The translations under genes were made by a program, and so were the position numbers. From NCBI GenBank assembly GCA_027563935.2, contig CM050450.1, positions 9,159,957-9,223,956 of the forward strand: a stretch of 64,000 nucleotides of DNA. Direction: 5' to 3'. The notes beneath the pieces are model-generated. The model did not search any database. It was not told where the DNA came from and saw only the letters and a list, made by a program, of their open reading frames with translations. The DNA is from Costus lasius. Taxonomy: Eukaryota > Streptophyta > Magnoliopsida > Zingiberales > Costaceae. The stretch's first letter is position 1. Every line of letters begins with the position of its first letter. Shown here piece after piece: positions 44,155 to 57,416 of the stretch.

Positions 44155-46350
44155 ATGGCACCAAAGAGATCTGTGAGGTCTAGGCCCTATGGGGCAGTGA
44201 TGAAGAGCAGATATCCTGGGCCGGAACCACGTTACATGTATAGGATGGTGTCCGGAGTGTTACCAGACACTTTTGAGAGGATAGTTTATCCTGACTCAGA
44301 GCCTGAGACCCATGCACAGGCATTAGAGGCTCCGAGTGCATCCTCAGTACCCAGCACATCACATATGGTAGAGCCACAGCCTATTAGTTCTCCAGAGTTG
44401 GAGATTATTTCAGAGAGGCCTACCGACAGGCCAGAGAGCCGTGATCAGAGGATCGCTAGACGGTACGCTAGGAAGCGTACCACGAGAGGCATGACTACAA
44501 GAGGAGGTAGAGCCACCAGGCCGTTATCGCCAGTGGTGGAGTCTGTAGAGACTTCAGTGGCACCCCCAGTGTCTGTACCCATAGCGACAGAGATAGAGCA
44601 GTCAGTGGCGATACAGACTGACGTTACTCCTATGGACGTGGAGGGTCTTACTACACCAGTACCTTCCACAAATATACCAGAGTACGCTGCTCCCACTGTT
44701 ACTCAGGGCATGGAGGTGGACACTCTGCACGATACAGTCCACACGCCTGAGATTGCATCATCCTCCTCAGCCTAGGGAGACCTACCTATCCCTAAGGCTA
44801 GTACACCCATATTACCAGATCAGGAGGAGGCATCACCTGAGGATTTACCAGAAATATCAGTAGACATACCGGAGCTCCGCTCTTCGCCATCGGTTGCAAT
44901 TGAGTCTTCTACGACTCCTGAGACAGTTCCACCACCAGTTTCTGAGATACCACCGATGACACAGCCAGCACCACCATCAGTACCAGCATCGATATCACCA
45001 GAGATTCATTTGCCTTCACCAGAGCCATCATCGGGACATTCTCCAGCTGTATCACTAGTGCCATCATCACCTGTGCCCTCCCCAGCTTCACCAGAGACTA
45101 TTATTCTAGAGAGGAGACGAGCGCGATCACCGCCTCCTGTCCTTACTCCTTATCCATGTCAGATCCGTCACAGGAGTAGAGAGGTCGAGAGGAGGTACCG
45201 AGCTCTGTCCACTCGAGGAGTGATTAGCACCTGGTATTGGGACGACCAGGTACTGCAGTCCCTAGGATTGTTCGACGACGTCTAGTGGATGTTTGCGAAC
45301 ATAGGGTGGCAGGATTTTTATCATCAGAGACATGCTACTTACATACAGCTAACCTTGGAGTTCTTCAGTACTGTTCAGGTTACACTGAGGAACCATGATG
45401 ATGAAGACCCAGGAAGTATGTCATTCCGGTTAGGGAACAGGGACCATGTACTTACTTTAGATCAGCTGGGTCACATTTTTGGATTCCTCGCGGATGCGAG
45501 TAGACACCACCCCCGTGAGTTTTCTGAGGGAGCATTTTGGCGGGATATATCTACTGAGGGGAGGTTTGACCCTAGGACTGCCAGAGCCTCGCATTTGTCC
45601 AGCCCAGTCTTCAGATACATACATCGAGTTTTGGTGCACACCATCTTCGGGCGGGCAGGGAGTGATGGCATGGTCAGGTCTACAGAGCTATACTTTCTAT
45701 GGTCCATGCTGAGAGGTTTCAGAGTTAGCACTCCATTTTTCCTGATGAAGCAAATCCAGAAAGCCGCTAGAGCTCGGAGAGGAGTCCTTGTTATGGGAGG
45801 CATGGTTACTACGATTGCTTATGCTCTCGGTATCGACCCCTCGGGGTTGAACGAGGCAAAAGGCAACCCGAGACTAGATATGGATGCATGTGTAGCTATT
45901 AAGATGATTATGAGGCTTGGTAGCTCGTACCATCTTATGTTCAGGTACACAGAGGTTACCATGAGGCTGCCGAACCTGAACCATACTACGGTTCGTGTTA
46001 AGCAGAATTGGATCGTGGACCTCACACGTGGGGGAGGTCCTAGAGAGGCAGCTTCACCTCCATCACCGCCGAGATTTACTGAGCACATTCCTCTAGTCGC
46101 CCCATCAGCCACTGATCGACCGTCTTCATCTGCCAGACAGTCCACTTCAGCACGATCAGATCCTTCATTAGAGCAGATGCGAGCCGAGCAGAGGAGGATG
46201 CGCGACGACATATCGCGACTTGAGCAGGGACAGTCGAGGGCACTCGACTCTTTACGCACGATAGAGGAGTTATTACGGCATCATCTCCCATCATCATCGA
46301 CTAGACATACCAGAGACGAGGAGGACTCCAAGCATACAGAGACGGATTGA
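44155..46350 (+). pseudogene. Element B ATHILA-type ORF (two internal stops)
   Basis: One frame of 732 codons has TAG at 44,773-44,775 and 45,283-45,285. The N-terminal half is low-complexity (P/S/E-rich). The C-terminal half has the conserved pattern of the ATHILA ORF family: GWQDFYHQ, FRLGNRDHVLTLDQLGHIFGF, FWRDIS, SPVFRYIHRVLVHTIFG, ELYFLWSML and GGMVTTIAYALGID. A predicted coiled coil follows (LEQMRAEQRRMRDDISRLEQG). The function of this family is unknown. It occupies the place where other Athila-type elements carry an env-like ORF, but no signal peptide or membrane segment is evident. Confidence 0.82.
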
Positions 46351-48096
46351 TTGATTCTGTGAGTATCGTATTTCATTTTTTTTTTCTTCGCGCTTTGCAG
46401 CTATGTTTTAATTATTGAGCATGTGATCTCACAATTATCTCATTCATGCACAGGATCTAGTAGACTCGTTGTCGATGCGACCGCACACAGCTCCCTTATG
46501 ATTTATTTGTATGTGTGCGTTGTATTGAGATATTATGCAATTCATTTTGATATTTGACATTTGACCTGACATTGTATATATTAGACGGTATTTGACCTTA
46601 GGATGCTGAACATGATATGGTTGTGATGGTTTTGTGTACATCTGGTGTTCATCATATAGCTGATGTGTTCTATGATGATTTTAGATATTTTGTTGATGAG
46701 TTTATGCATTTAAGAGCTATTCTGATACATATGCTTGATATTTAGAATGAATAGTAAGTGAGTTTGGTAAAATTGTAAATTGACGGATGAAACTAGACGG
46801 TATTTGATATTTGAAGGTTGATTACCATGTAAAAATTGAATATCTTTGATGTGGTATATTTCCTAGATTTTTTCTGAGTCATGTTCTCAATTTTGATATA
46901 ATTGTACAGGGTTTCGCCAACAAATACAAAGGGAACTCTTGCACAAAAAAAAATTCTAAAATTCTTTATTGGTTGAATATTTATATATATATATGCAACA
47001 ATTTAAGTCTAGGGTCCTTCATGATATGCTTATTCTTTAGAGCTTTATAAATATGTATTTTGAATGTTTATGATTGTTAAGGAATAATCAAATTTGTTTT
47101 ACCCTTGATTTTGGACTTAGGAAACATTTTGAGTGATTGATTTGATAACTTAGGGAATTTTTGAAATTTCATGTAGACTTAAATTGTTGAGTAAATTCAA
47201 TTCTGGTATTGATAAAATACATGTGTGAATTGCTATATGTTCAAATGACACGTGCATACTATCTTTTTACTTGAAGTTTAATTTATCTATTTTTTTTCTT
47301 GATGGAAATTTTTATGAATAGAAATTTGGTGATTTATCGTTTTAAATTAAGATTTGCTCCAACTCCTCTAGTTGAGAAATCTAAAGTCATGAGTTATATT
47401 ATACCACAAGTTGGTATACTTTAAATCTGTTGCGATCAAGTATCAACAACGATTTAAGTACCATGCCACTGATCGGCTTTCTCCAGAAAAAGGAAAAGAA
47501 AAAAAAAAGGGAAAAAACTCCTCTACTTGGCACTGTTAAATTTGACAGTGGTACCTAAGACATGAGTTGAAGTCTAATAAAAAAAAAGAGAGGATGAAAA
47601 TGGAGAAAAAGAGAAAGCTGTAGGTTATGTGGACAACTTCGCTGACTTTCATGATTGAGACTATGAGTTATATTATACTACTTTGTAGTATACTTTAAAC
47701 ATGTTATGATGCTAACAGTAAATAGCATATAACAGTTTAAAGACCAAATTGCTTTAAAAATCTCTTATCTTTAACATCACTGAAATTCTTGAAGTAGAAA
47801 TTGTATATGTTGAGTAAGATAGATTTATTAAATTGAAAGTATCTGATATTTAGTGTGTGGAGAATGAATATTATGACATGAATTATGATTTTTATCTTTC
47901 TTGGATTGTAACCTCTTGAGAGTTTATTTCTATTATGATTTTTCTTTAACTACTTGAGTTTGAAATATTGATTGCTTAATCTGTGGACTAAAAATATTAT
48001 TAAGGGCAAAACAGATGAGTGTTCCTTATCTTTACATTCTTCATACATATTCTAGTATTGCTTGAGGACAAGCAAAATTCTAAGTCTAGGGTATTT
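46351..48096 (+). other. Element B 3' untranslated region and polypurine tract
   Basis: Non-coding, AT-rich. Near 47,525-47,565 it has ACTTGGCACTGTT...GACAGTGGTACC, the same complementary pair that forms an array in element C. It ends in CTTGAGGACAAGCAAA (48,061-48,076), shared with C (61,682-61,697), and the purine-rich AAGTCTAGGG before the LTR. Confidence 0.7.
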
Positions 48097-49563
48097 TGAT
48101 GCGTTGCATTTTTATAATGTTTTTGCCTATGTTTTACATCATATTTTGGACTTATTTGCACGATTTTGTGTTACTTCTAGTGTTTTTATCTTACTTTGCA
48201 CAGAATCTTCATTTTTTTTTGGTTTTATTGAAAATGTAGGTAAAAAGGCATAAAAATGAAGGATTTCAAGAGTTTTAAGGTCAAAGCACGATTCCCGCGG
48301 AGATCACGAGCCCACACGTCAAAATTGGAGCAAAAACAGTGAAGAACGAGACATTTACGGTCTTGGCCGTAATTGTGGATTCGGTCGTAAACACAACGAC
48401 GAGCGGGAGATGAAAATCAGCTAAGTCTAAAAGTCCACCGAAACTTTCACGGTTGAATCCGTAATTCCATCACGGGCCGTAAAAGTTTCTGTGACCAAAA
48501 GCATTATACGCCGAAAGAATTACGGCCGAAGCCGTAAACACATCACGGGCCATAAAAGTTTCCGCTTGACGAGTTTTTTGCTCGATTCTCACTCGTTTTG
48601 AACTGGATTTGAGCCAAACTTTGCAAAATCGTTCTTGATGGGTTCTAAACCGGTCTAACTATAAAAGATGGGATTTTAATCGGTTTAAGAGAGCTTCGAC
48701 GGACAAAAGCGAACGGCGGCAGTGACAAGGGCGACAACTCGGTTTCAACCATTTTTTTCCGGTGAGATTTTCCCTGAAGACGACGATAGATCAGTCAATC
48801 CGCATCTTCAGATTAAGGAGAAGGCGGTTCTGTAGTTTATTCAGTGATTTCATGCAATCTTTCTTGTGTTTTCTTGTTCATCAAAACACCATGTATTTTA
48901 TTCTAACATGAGCGAGTAGAATCCTTTGTCGGGATGATTGGGCGTATCCCAATGACTTTTATGAGTTAATTCATGCTTACTATTTCCATTTGAATTTATC
49001 TGCATGATTTAGTTGAGATTTTGCTTATTTCGTAATCTACTCTGGCCAAGTAATTTTACGTCTTAGATGTTGCGAGAAGGACTGGGACGTGAATCGCAAC
49101 GTCTGATCTGTTTCAACTAGACCTACAAATCCAATCACGGGAGTAGTTTGGATTTGTTTGAAGGGTTAAACAAACGCTTCATATAGCTTAATGGGTTTAA
49201 TTAGGTTAACTATCACGGGATTGGTTAGTTAATCTAGTTAATACCGTACTACGCTTCGGGAGGAGGTAGTATGCACTTTAGGAAGAGTTCCTTTCATGCT
49301 AGATAATTTATGTGAATTAGTTATTTATTTAAAGGCTCATAATTGTCATTGTGGCGAACCCATGAATTCCCAACTCGTTGAAAACTGAATCCTTTAAAAG
49401 TTTAGAAGAACCATTGTTTTTGTCCGTAAAAGTTTAGAAGAACCATTGTTTTTGTCCGTCTGAATTCAAACAAGTTGAGAAGTCAGTACTTAGCTTCGTA
49501 GTCCTCGTGGGATCGATAACTTTTATTACTTCGATAAATCCGTGCACTTGTGGATACCTATCA
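48097..49563 (+). repeat. Element B 3' LTR
   Basis: This LTR is 1,467 bp, matching the 5' LTR with scattered substitutions and small indels, including a local duplication of TTTAGAAGAACCATTG near 49,400-49,450. The half-site block is at about 48,353-48,560. Confidence 0.92.
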
Positions 49564-50581
49564 TTACCATGAATATGATAGGCTAAACCCTTAAATCAGG
49601 GTATGGATGTAGCCTCTTGATAACTTATTAGCTCTATAGTCTAGCTCTAAATGCCTTTATCCAGCTCGATCTTATGTGCACCCCTTGCCTACGCAATTCG
49701 AAGTAAATCGGAGAATCACGAGGAGACTCGCTGATTGTCCGTACTCCATCGAGAGGTAGTTAGGATCTTAGATGCGTAGGGGAGACCACAAGTCCAACCT
49801 CGCGTCCAAAGCATTTGATCGGGTGTTTACAAATCTGTTTAAGCTCTTTGCCTACGTTGCCTAAAAGGGAGCGTTTGAACTTTTTAATTCCTTGTGTGGG
49901 GTTTGTAAATCAGGGGCTAGGGAGAATCTACTTGACAAACTACACTCTCCTTGTGTTAGTTTCTAGGTCGTAGATGCATCTGGCAAACTTCTTGCGTGCC
50001 AGTACGTTGGATTCTTTAGGACGCTATGCCTGTGCAGCCCGAGAGGGTGCGCTTGAGCCGGAAGTTACGCGGGGGAGGTTTGTAAGCCAGAAATTCTTGG
50101 GGAGGACTCCTTCTGCCATCCTGTACCCACCGTGGAAGTACTAGGAGTTTAGGCGTGTTGGGGAGAAGCGTTTCCAACCAAGCGCCAGAACCTAACAGGT
50201 TTGACCTATAGCCGTGATTGTGGAAACAAACCAGCTATCTGAGGGAGCAGCTACCTAAGTGACAAGGAAATCGAGTCCCTTGAGCTAGACAGTATAAAGG
50301 CGTTAGAGTTTGGACTATTTAGCTGTAAGAAGTCAAGACGGTGAACCCACATTCTGATGTTTCATACTATTGAGATTCTCTCGTGCAATTCCTCCAATTA
50401 CATTTTCGTGCATTTAATTAGTTAACATTCAGACTTCATCAATTTCGCATTGTCTAGCTAGCAAATTCAAGATCTATCGGTACTTGTCCATTAGTCCTTG
50501 TGGGATTGATATTTTATTACTTCGATAGTCCTGTGCACTTGCGGGAAAGGCCTACTATATCTGTGGGCGCTATCAAGTTTT

Positions 50582-50599
50582 TGGCGCTGTTACCGGGGA
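50582..50599 (+). other. Element C primer binding site
   Basis: TGGCGCTGTTACCGGGGA lies just after the LTR end. It differs at two positions from the site of element B (tRNA-Asp type), consistent with age. Confidence 0.85.
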
Positions 50600-50732
50600 C
50601 TAATTTTAGCAATATTGACTAGATTAAGAAGTTACTAGACTAGACATTTTTAGTTTGTTAATATACCCTATTTTACGTCATTTTACACCTTTCTTGATTT
50701 AATGAAACACCTACTTGTTAGAATCTTAGTTT

Positions 50733-52379
50733 ATGCATAGAACTCCGCGACCGGAACCTGCAATACCATTTGATTCAGAAATTGAAAGAACGTTCTGGCG
50801 TCGCAGAAATCTTCAAAAATATCAACCCAAGAAGAATTTGCAAACATCAATCATGGACGGTAACAAGTCACTTCGCGACTTCGCTGCACCAAATGTTCAA
50901 GGACTGCATTCTAGCATTGCACGTCCACCAATAGAAGCGAATAACTTTGAGATAAAACCGTCTCTTCTATCAATGTTACAACAAAACTAGTTCGGTGGAT
51001 CACCGGCTGAGGATCCGAACATGCATTTATCTGTCTTTCTTGAATACTGTGACACTATTAAAATGAATGGTGTAACCACTGACGCTTTGCGATTACGACT
51101 TTTTTCTTTTTCACTAAGAGACAGGGCGCGAGCATGGTTACATTCTTTACCATCTAGATCCATCACTTCGTGGGAGCAACTCTCACATGCCTTTCTTGCA
51201 AAATATTTTCCTCCAAGCAAAACCGCGCAGTTAAGGAACCAGTTTACCAATTTCTCTCAGAGAGAGGGCGAATCGTTATACGAGGCATGGGATCGCTTCA
51301 AGGAATTGCAGTGAATGTGTCCTCACCACGGCCTCGAGAAATGGGTACTGGTACATACTTTTTATAACGGCCTGCTTGATAACACATGTCTTACTGTGGA
51401 TGCAGCTGCTGGAGGAGCTTTGATGAGCAAAGAAGTTGATGATGTGTACAATCTAATTGAGGAGATGGCGTTGAACCATCACTAATGGTCAAGCGAAAGA
51501 GGTACTTCGTCACGACAAGTCGGTAAGTATGAACTTGATGCTCTTACTTCTCTAGCTGCAAAAGTGGACTCGTTATCTTACAAACTTGATTCTATGAACA
51601 TGCGTCATGCTATTTCTGACTCTGCTATGTGTGAAGTATGTGGAATAGAGGGACATCATTCTGAAACTTGCCAGTTAAGAATTTTGACATCTCAAGATCC
51701 TCCGCCCGCTCTAGTGAACGCAGTAGGTGATTTTAATGCTAGAACCCCAAATAACCCATATTCTAACACCTACAACCCAGGGTGGAGGAACCATCCTAAT
51801 TTTTCCTACAGAAATAACAACTCAGCTCAACCATCAAACTATAGGCAACCTCCTGGATTTCATTCGTCCAACACCGGGTACCAACCTAAGCAATTTGACC
51901 AGCCACCACATCTAAGTACCAGTACGGTACCACAAGAACAAACTTTGGAATTGCGCTTTGACAACTTTGTGTTAACGCAAGCAAAAGCAATAGACGGCAT
52001 CTTGGAAGTAATTAAAGGCTTAACCACCCACCAAAAGATGCTAGAGAACCAAATAGCTCAGCAGGCTAGTACATCGACTAGGCCGCCAGGCAGATTACCT
52101 GGACAGCCTGAAACAAATCCTAGGGAACATTGCAATGCCATTACCACACGTAATGGCAAGCAACTTGAGGAACCAGAAATGCCTAAGGATGACCGTTGTG
52201 AGGATGGAACCGAGACTCCTAAATCTGAGGAACCTGCCGTCATTGAACGTGAGCCACAGATGAAAGAGACTGAACCTGTATATGTTCCACCACCACCTTA
52301 CAAACCGACCATCCCGTTCCACAAAGGTTGGCTAAGGCAAAACTTGATCAGCAATTTGGCAAATTCCTGGAAGTTTTAA
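50733..52379 (+). pseudogene. Element C Gag with three internal stops
   Basis: The frame has stops at 50,988-50,990 (TAG), 51,312-51,314 (TGA) and 51,483-51,485 (TAA). The Gag core is MHLSVFLEYCDTIKMNG...LRDRARAWLHSLPS...EAWDRFKELQ, with a CCHC knuckle (CEVCGIEGHHSETC). A Q/P/N-rich linker precedes LENQIAQQASTSTRPPGRLP. A single-base frameshift near 52,318 moves the coding sequence into the frame of the protease. Confidence 0.88.
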
Positions 52380-53197
52380 AGAAAATATACATAAACATAC
52401 CATTTACCAATGCTTTATCACAAATGTCATCTTATGCTAAATTTTTGAAGGAGATCTTATCAAATAAAAGAAGAATGGAAGGGCATGGTACAGTGGTGTT
52501 AACTGAAGAATGCAGCGCAATCATCCAGAACAAGTTACCGCCAAAGCTAAAAGATCCAGGGAGCTTTACCATTCAGTGTTTAATCGGAAATACCCCGTTC
52601 GACCGCCCTTTATGTGATCTTGGTGCCAGCGTGAGCCTAATGCCACTCTCTCTTTGCAGGAAGCTGGATATCAGAGATTTGAAGCCGACAAATATTTCCT
52701 TGCAATTGGCCGACCGTTCTGTGCGGTATCCGGTAGGAATTTTAGAAGACGTGCCAATAAAGGTTGGTAAATTCTATATTCCAGCCGATTTCATCGTACT
52801 TGAGATAGAGGAAGACTCCAAGCTTCCTATAATATTGGGCAGACCATTTTTGGTAACTGCCGGAGCCGTAATCGATGTTAAGAATGGGAAGTTGACACTA
52901 CGCATAGGTGAGGAAACGGTAGAGTTTGATATAACTGAAAGCCTAAAGAAACCTCTTTTTGCAGATTCTTGCTTCAGCATCAGAGTAGTGGACCATGACC
53001 TTTATTCGCCCCACGTCCCTCGGAAAAACATCGACCCTCTCGAGGCATGCCTGATGAACGAATATGACGATGAGGAAAAGGAGGAAGCACATGCTTATGC
53101 CGATATTCTTGACTCAACCACTGAAATTGAACTGGATACAGAAGAATTCGAGGAGTTACCCGAACCTAAATCTGAGGTTTGCAAACCGCTTAACTGA
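52328..53197 (+). pseudogene. Element C aspartic protease region
   Basis: It begins after the frameshift and runs through KAKLDQQFGKFLEVLKKIYI, the retropepsin site CDLGASVSLMPL and the flap/dimer region ILGRPFLVTAGAVIDV. It ends in TGA at 53,195-53,197; the RT lies in the same frame directly after, so this stop is one more lesion in a gag-pol polyprotein. Confidence 0.88.
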
Positions 53198-54720
53198 GAA
53201 CTCAAATCCTTACAGAGCAACCTCAGGTATGAATTTTTGGACGAAAATTCTACTTACCCTGTCATTATAGCTGCCCATGTCGATTCAGAACAAACAAACC
53301 TTCTTCTTGAAAAGCTTCGAAAACACAAAAAGGTAATCAGATATACTTTAGATGATATAAAAGGTATTAACCCTTCTTTATGCATACACAGGGTACATCT
53401 CGAAGAAGGCAGCACGCCATGTATCGAATATCAGAGACGTTTGAACCCGAACTTGAAGGAAGTAGTTAAGAAGGAAATTATGAAACTATTAGATGCACGG
53501 GTTATTTACCCAATTTCGGACAGCCAATGGGTAAGCCCGGTACATGTGGTACCAAAGAAAGGAGGAGTAACGGTAGTAAAAAACGAAGACAACGAGTTGA
53601 TCCCGCAAAGAACCGTGACCAGGTGGCGCATGTGTATCGACTACCGGAAACTGAACAAAGCCACTCGCAAGGACCATTTTCCTCTCCCCTTTATTGATCA
53701 AATGTTTGAAAGATTGGCTACTAACTCTTATTTTTGTTTTTTTGGATGGGTACTCAGGATTTTTTCAAATACCGATACATCCCGATGACCAGGAGAAAAC
53801 CACATTCACGTGTCCCTTCGGTACTTTTGCTTATCGGCGATTGCCGTTTGGTCTATGTAACGTGCCAGCTACATTCCAACGTTGTATGATGGCAATCTTC
53901 TCAGATTTCATTGAAGACATCATGGACGACTTTTCGGTATACGGGTCCAGCTTTGATTCTTGTTTATCTAATCTGACCCATGTTTTGCAACGTTGTGAAG
54001 AGACGAACTTGGTGCTTAATTGGGAGAAATGCCACTTTATGGTAAAAGAAGGAATCGTTCTTGGCCATTTGATATCGGAGCGTGGTATCGAAGTTGACAA
54101 AGCAAAAATCAATGTGATAGAAAGACTGCCGCCCCCGAACTCCGTCAGAGGAATAAGAAGCTTCTTAGGCCATGCAGGCTTTTATAGGCGTTTCATTAAA
54201 TTTTTTTCTAAAATTGCTAGGCCTTTGACATCTCTGTTTGCTAAGGATATACCATTTAATTTTGACCAGAATTGCATGGACGCTTTTCAGCAACTGAAGA
54301 ATGCGTTGATCTCTGCCCCGATAATGCAACCTCCGGATTGGTCGCTACCCTTTGAAATCATGTGCGATGCCAGCGACTATGCGGTAGGAGTCGTGTTGGG
54401 ACAATGAAAAGACAACCGAACGCACACCATTTATTATGCCAACCGAACGCTTGATGGGCACAAAGCAACTACGCCACGACAGAAAAAGAACTCTTAGCTG
54501 TAGTTTTTGCATTCGACAAGTTTCGATCATACCTGATTAACTCACGTGTTATCGTTTATACATATCATGCGGCAATTCGGTATCTCATGACAAAGAAAGA
54601 CGCGAAACTGCGACTGATCAGATGGATACTGTTGCTGCAAGAATTTGATATTCAGATCAAAGATAAGAAAGGAACTGACAATCTAGTAGCAGACCATCTG
54701 TCCCGGTTGATAGCCATCCC
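53198..54720 (+). pseudogene. Element C reverse transcriptase and RNase H
   Basis: RT motifs are VSPVHVVPKKGG, RMCIDYRKLNKAT, LDGYSGFFQIPIHP, YRRLPFGLCNVPATFQRCM and the active site IMDDFSVYG. RNase H begins at FEIMCDASDYAVGVVLG and includes [19 protein letters not shown] frameshift occurs in a T run at about 53,733-53,741, a TGA at 54,405-54,407 and another frameshift near 54,460. In the RNase H motif before HAAIRYL an aspartate typical of the family is read as tyrosine. Confidence 0.87.
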
Positions 54721-56091
54721 CGAGGTTGATTCGGAAGAGGAAATAGATGATGCATTCTTAGACGAAAACCTCGTAGCTGCCACCACGGTAAAGGCACCCT
54801 GGTATGCCGATCTGGTGAATTTCTTAGCAGCTGGGATCATGCCCCCAAACCGTACGTACCAGCAGCGAAAGCGATTTGTGTCAAGCGCAAGGTACTACTA
54901 TTGGGATGAGCCGCTTTTGTTTAAGCTTGGTGTCGACTGTATTATTCGAAGGTGCTTGCCCGAGGAAGAAATCTCAGATGTCCTGGTCCAGTGTCATTCA
55001 TCTTCTTATGGAGGACACTGCAGCGGTAAGAAAACAGCATATAAGGTTCTCCAATGTGGATTCTTTTGGCCGACCCTATTCAGAGACGCAAGGGACTATG
55101 TACAGTCTTGCGATCGTTGCCATCGGATGGGTGGAATATCATGAAGGAATGAGATGCCTCTGAATTCCATCCTTGAAACTGAGATTTTTGACGTATGTAG
55201 AATTGATTTTATGGGTCCATTTCCACCCTCATGTGGTAACCGATTCATCTTAGTTGGAGTTGATTATATTTCCAAATGGATTGAGGCCTTGGCTTCCCCA
55301 ACAAATGACTCCAAGGTAGTTCACAGATTCTTCAAGAAGTTAATATTTCCGCGATTTGGAATGCCTCGCGTGGTAATCAGTGATGGAGGATCTCATTTTA
55401 TTGAACGAAGATTTGAAATACTTCTCAGAAAATATGGAGTAATGCACAAGGTAGCCACCGCTTACCACCCTCAGACTAGCGGACAAGTTGAAATATCAAA
55501 TCGGGAGATAAAGTGCATTCTTGAGAAAACCGTATCACACACACGCACGGACTGGTCACTCAAACTCAATGATGCTTTATGGGCATACCGTACAACATTC
55601 AAAACCCCTATAGGTATGTCCCCATTCCAGTTGATATATGGTAAATCGTGCCACTTACCGGTCGAGATTGAGCATAGAGCCTATTGGGCGATTCGACAAC
55701 TGAACTTCGATGGAAAACAAGCCGGAAGAGCTAGAAAGCTGCAACTCATTGAGCTCGATGAATTCCGACAAGAGCTTATGAAAATGCCAGAATTTATAAA
55801 GAACGCACCAAAAGATGGCATGATCGAAGAATTATAAGGAAGGAATTTCGCGAAGGTGATATGGTACTCTTGTTTAACTCCAGGATCAAACTTTTTCCTG
55901 GTAAGCTTCAAACTAAATGGACGGGACCGTACATAGTACAGAAGGTTTACCCTCACGGTGCTATAGACATTTACCGAGAGTCAACCGGTACATTCAAGGT
56001 TAACGGACAAAGGCTTAAGCACTACATCCCCTATGAACCAATACCAGAGGGGACTGCGTTAGTCCTCGCGGACGCTCCTTCACCGGAATGA
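54721..56091 (+). pseudogene. Element C integrase
   Basis: The HHCC zinc region ([15 protein letters not shown]...CDRCHRMGG) is followed by the catalytic core. Its acidic residues lie in [19 protein letters not shown] and [11 protein letters not shown], so the D,D,E set is present. The C-terminal domain ([20 protein letters not shown]) lies in a shifted frame ending at TGA 56,089-56,091. A TGA at 55,142-55,144 and a frameshift near 55,815 break the protein. Confidence 0.88.
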
Positions 56092-57416
56092 TACAGACTA
56101 TAGTTAAGCTGACGGACCATTAAACCATCGCTTCTTGGGAGGCAACCCAAGCTTCTTACTTTAGTTAAATTCGTTTTCAGCATTTTTCCTTTTCATTTGC
56201 ATGTTTTGTGTTAGTTTGATTTAGCTTGCATATCTTAAGAACATCCTAGTTTCCTCCGTCATAAGTTTGAATCTCATCTCCTAGCTTTGTCTATTTTTGT
56301 TCTAATGCATGGTTTTGATATCTATCACTAATGACAAATTTTACAGAAAATGCACATGCACTATGTTGAACTCTGAATATCGACGCGGAATACCGAATTT
56401 TGGAGTAGGGTGAAAAGGTCCTCAACAAGAAACACTCACGAGAACGACGCAAGCTACACTCGTGCCAATGGATTTTAATCCGTTCTATTTGGAAACTTAT
56501 ACACATCCATAAATTGATCTTACTTATCTTCAGCATCGCCTATTGACTCATGTGAAGTTGAAACTAAGATTTGGGCCTTCATGTGCCCTTTCACTACTTG
56601 CATTGTTTGCTATATCTCTGTTTGTTTAGCTGTGGATATTGATGATTTTACTTGATCTTGAATGACACAAGAATATCGCAAACTGATGCGGTAGAAAGGG
56701 GCGTTTTCTGCCAGTTTTTCCAAAATCACGGGCGGGTTCCGACAGAAATCTCGATCGTGATTCTCACTCAGCTCAAACATCAGAAAATTCGCCGAGAGCA
56801 TTACGGCAAGAAAGACAATGAAACCACGGCCGTAATCAGTAATAAAAGATTTCACGAGAAGATTATGACCGGGGAACGCTGAAAGTCGTGACCGAGATTT
56901 TTTCAAAGAGGCAAAATGAAAATTATCCGTCGAAAGGTCCATGGTAGATCTGTAACTAGAGGCACAGCCGTGAAATTCGCGCACAATCATACAGAAGACA
57001 ATCACGGGTGGGTCACGACAAAGATCATGGGCAAGATTTTTAGGAGACAGAACGCTTACATATTTGACGAAAGCATCACGGCTGTCCCGTGTTTGAAGTC
57101 ACCACCACAAAGAACTTGGAACAAGGATCCGTGGAAAAATCACGACCGAGTCCTGATGAAAATCGCGGGCATGATCACTAAACTTTGGCAGCTTAACGGG
57201 TTCGCCTGGCCAGCCCAACCCGATAAGCCTATTAACTTAAGCTCTCGCTCGATCTTTTCTCAGCTAGGATTCCCGATTTTCCCTCTTCCGTACATCTCGC
57301 CGACCCCACTGTTGTGCCCCACCAGTCGCCGCCGTTTGCTTCACGGCCGACCACCGACTCTCCGGCGACTTTTCTGATCACCACCGGCGAGCTCTCACTC
57401 CAGCATTCGAGCCATC
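56092..57416 (+). other. Element C spacer between pol and the ATHILA-type ORF
   Basis: It opens with the post-pol motif GGGAGGCAACCCA (56,137-56,149). At 56,726-57,175 it holds another half-site block (AATCACGGGCGGG, TCACGACCGAG, CACGGCCGTAATC). There is an open frame of 153 codons at 56,916-57,377, which I regard as a by-product of that block. Confidence 0.65.

Larger units (their letters stand above)
39404..49563 (+). mobile_element. Element B: Athila-like element lacking RT and integrase
   Basis: LTRs are at 39,404-40,860 and 48,097-49,563 (TGATGCG...CTATCA, the left one ending TA), with target duplication TTACC (39,399-39,403 and 49,564-49,568). The internal region carries a primer site, gag-protease, then no polymerase, then an ATHILA-type ORF and a conserved 3' sequence. 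It inserted into the 5' LTR of element C. LTR differences of several percent indicate an old insertion, yet one younger than C. Confidence 0.93.
38463..50575 (+). repeat. 5' LTR of element C, split by element B
   Basis: The segments 38,463-39,403 and 49,564-50,575 join into an LTR of about 1.95 kb matching 61,718-63,710. A CACGACCGGG/CCGTGATC-type block lies at about 38,733-38,850. The right half contains a long CpG-rich tract (CAGCCCGAGAGGGTGCGCTT). Confidence 0.9.

Noticed and set aside
56916..57377. 153-codon frame between integrase and the ATHILA-type ORF in element C
   Set aside because: It overlaps the inverted half-site block, has no domain and has no equivalent in element B.
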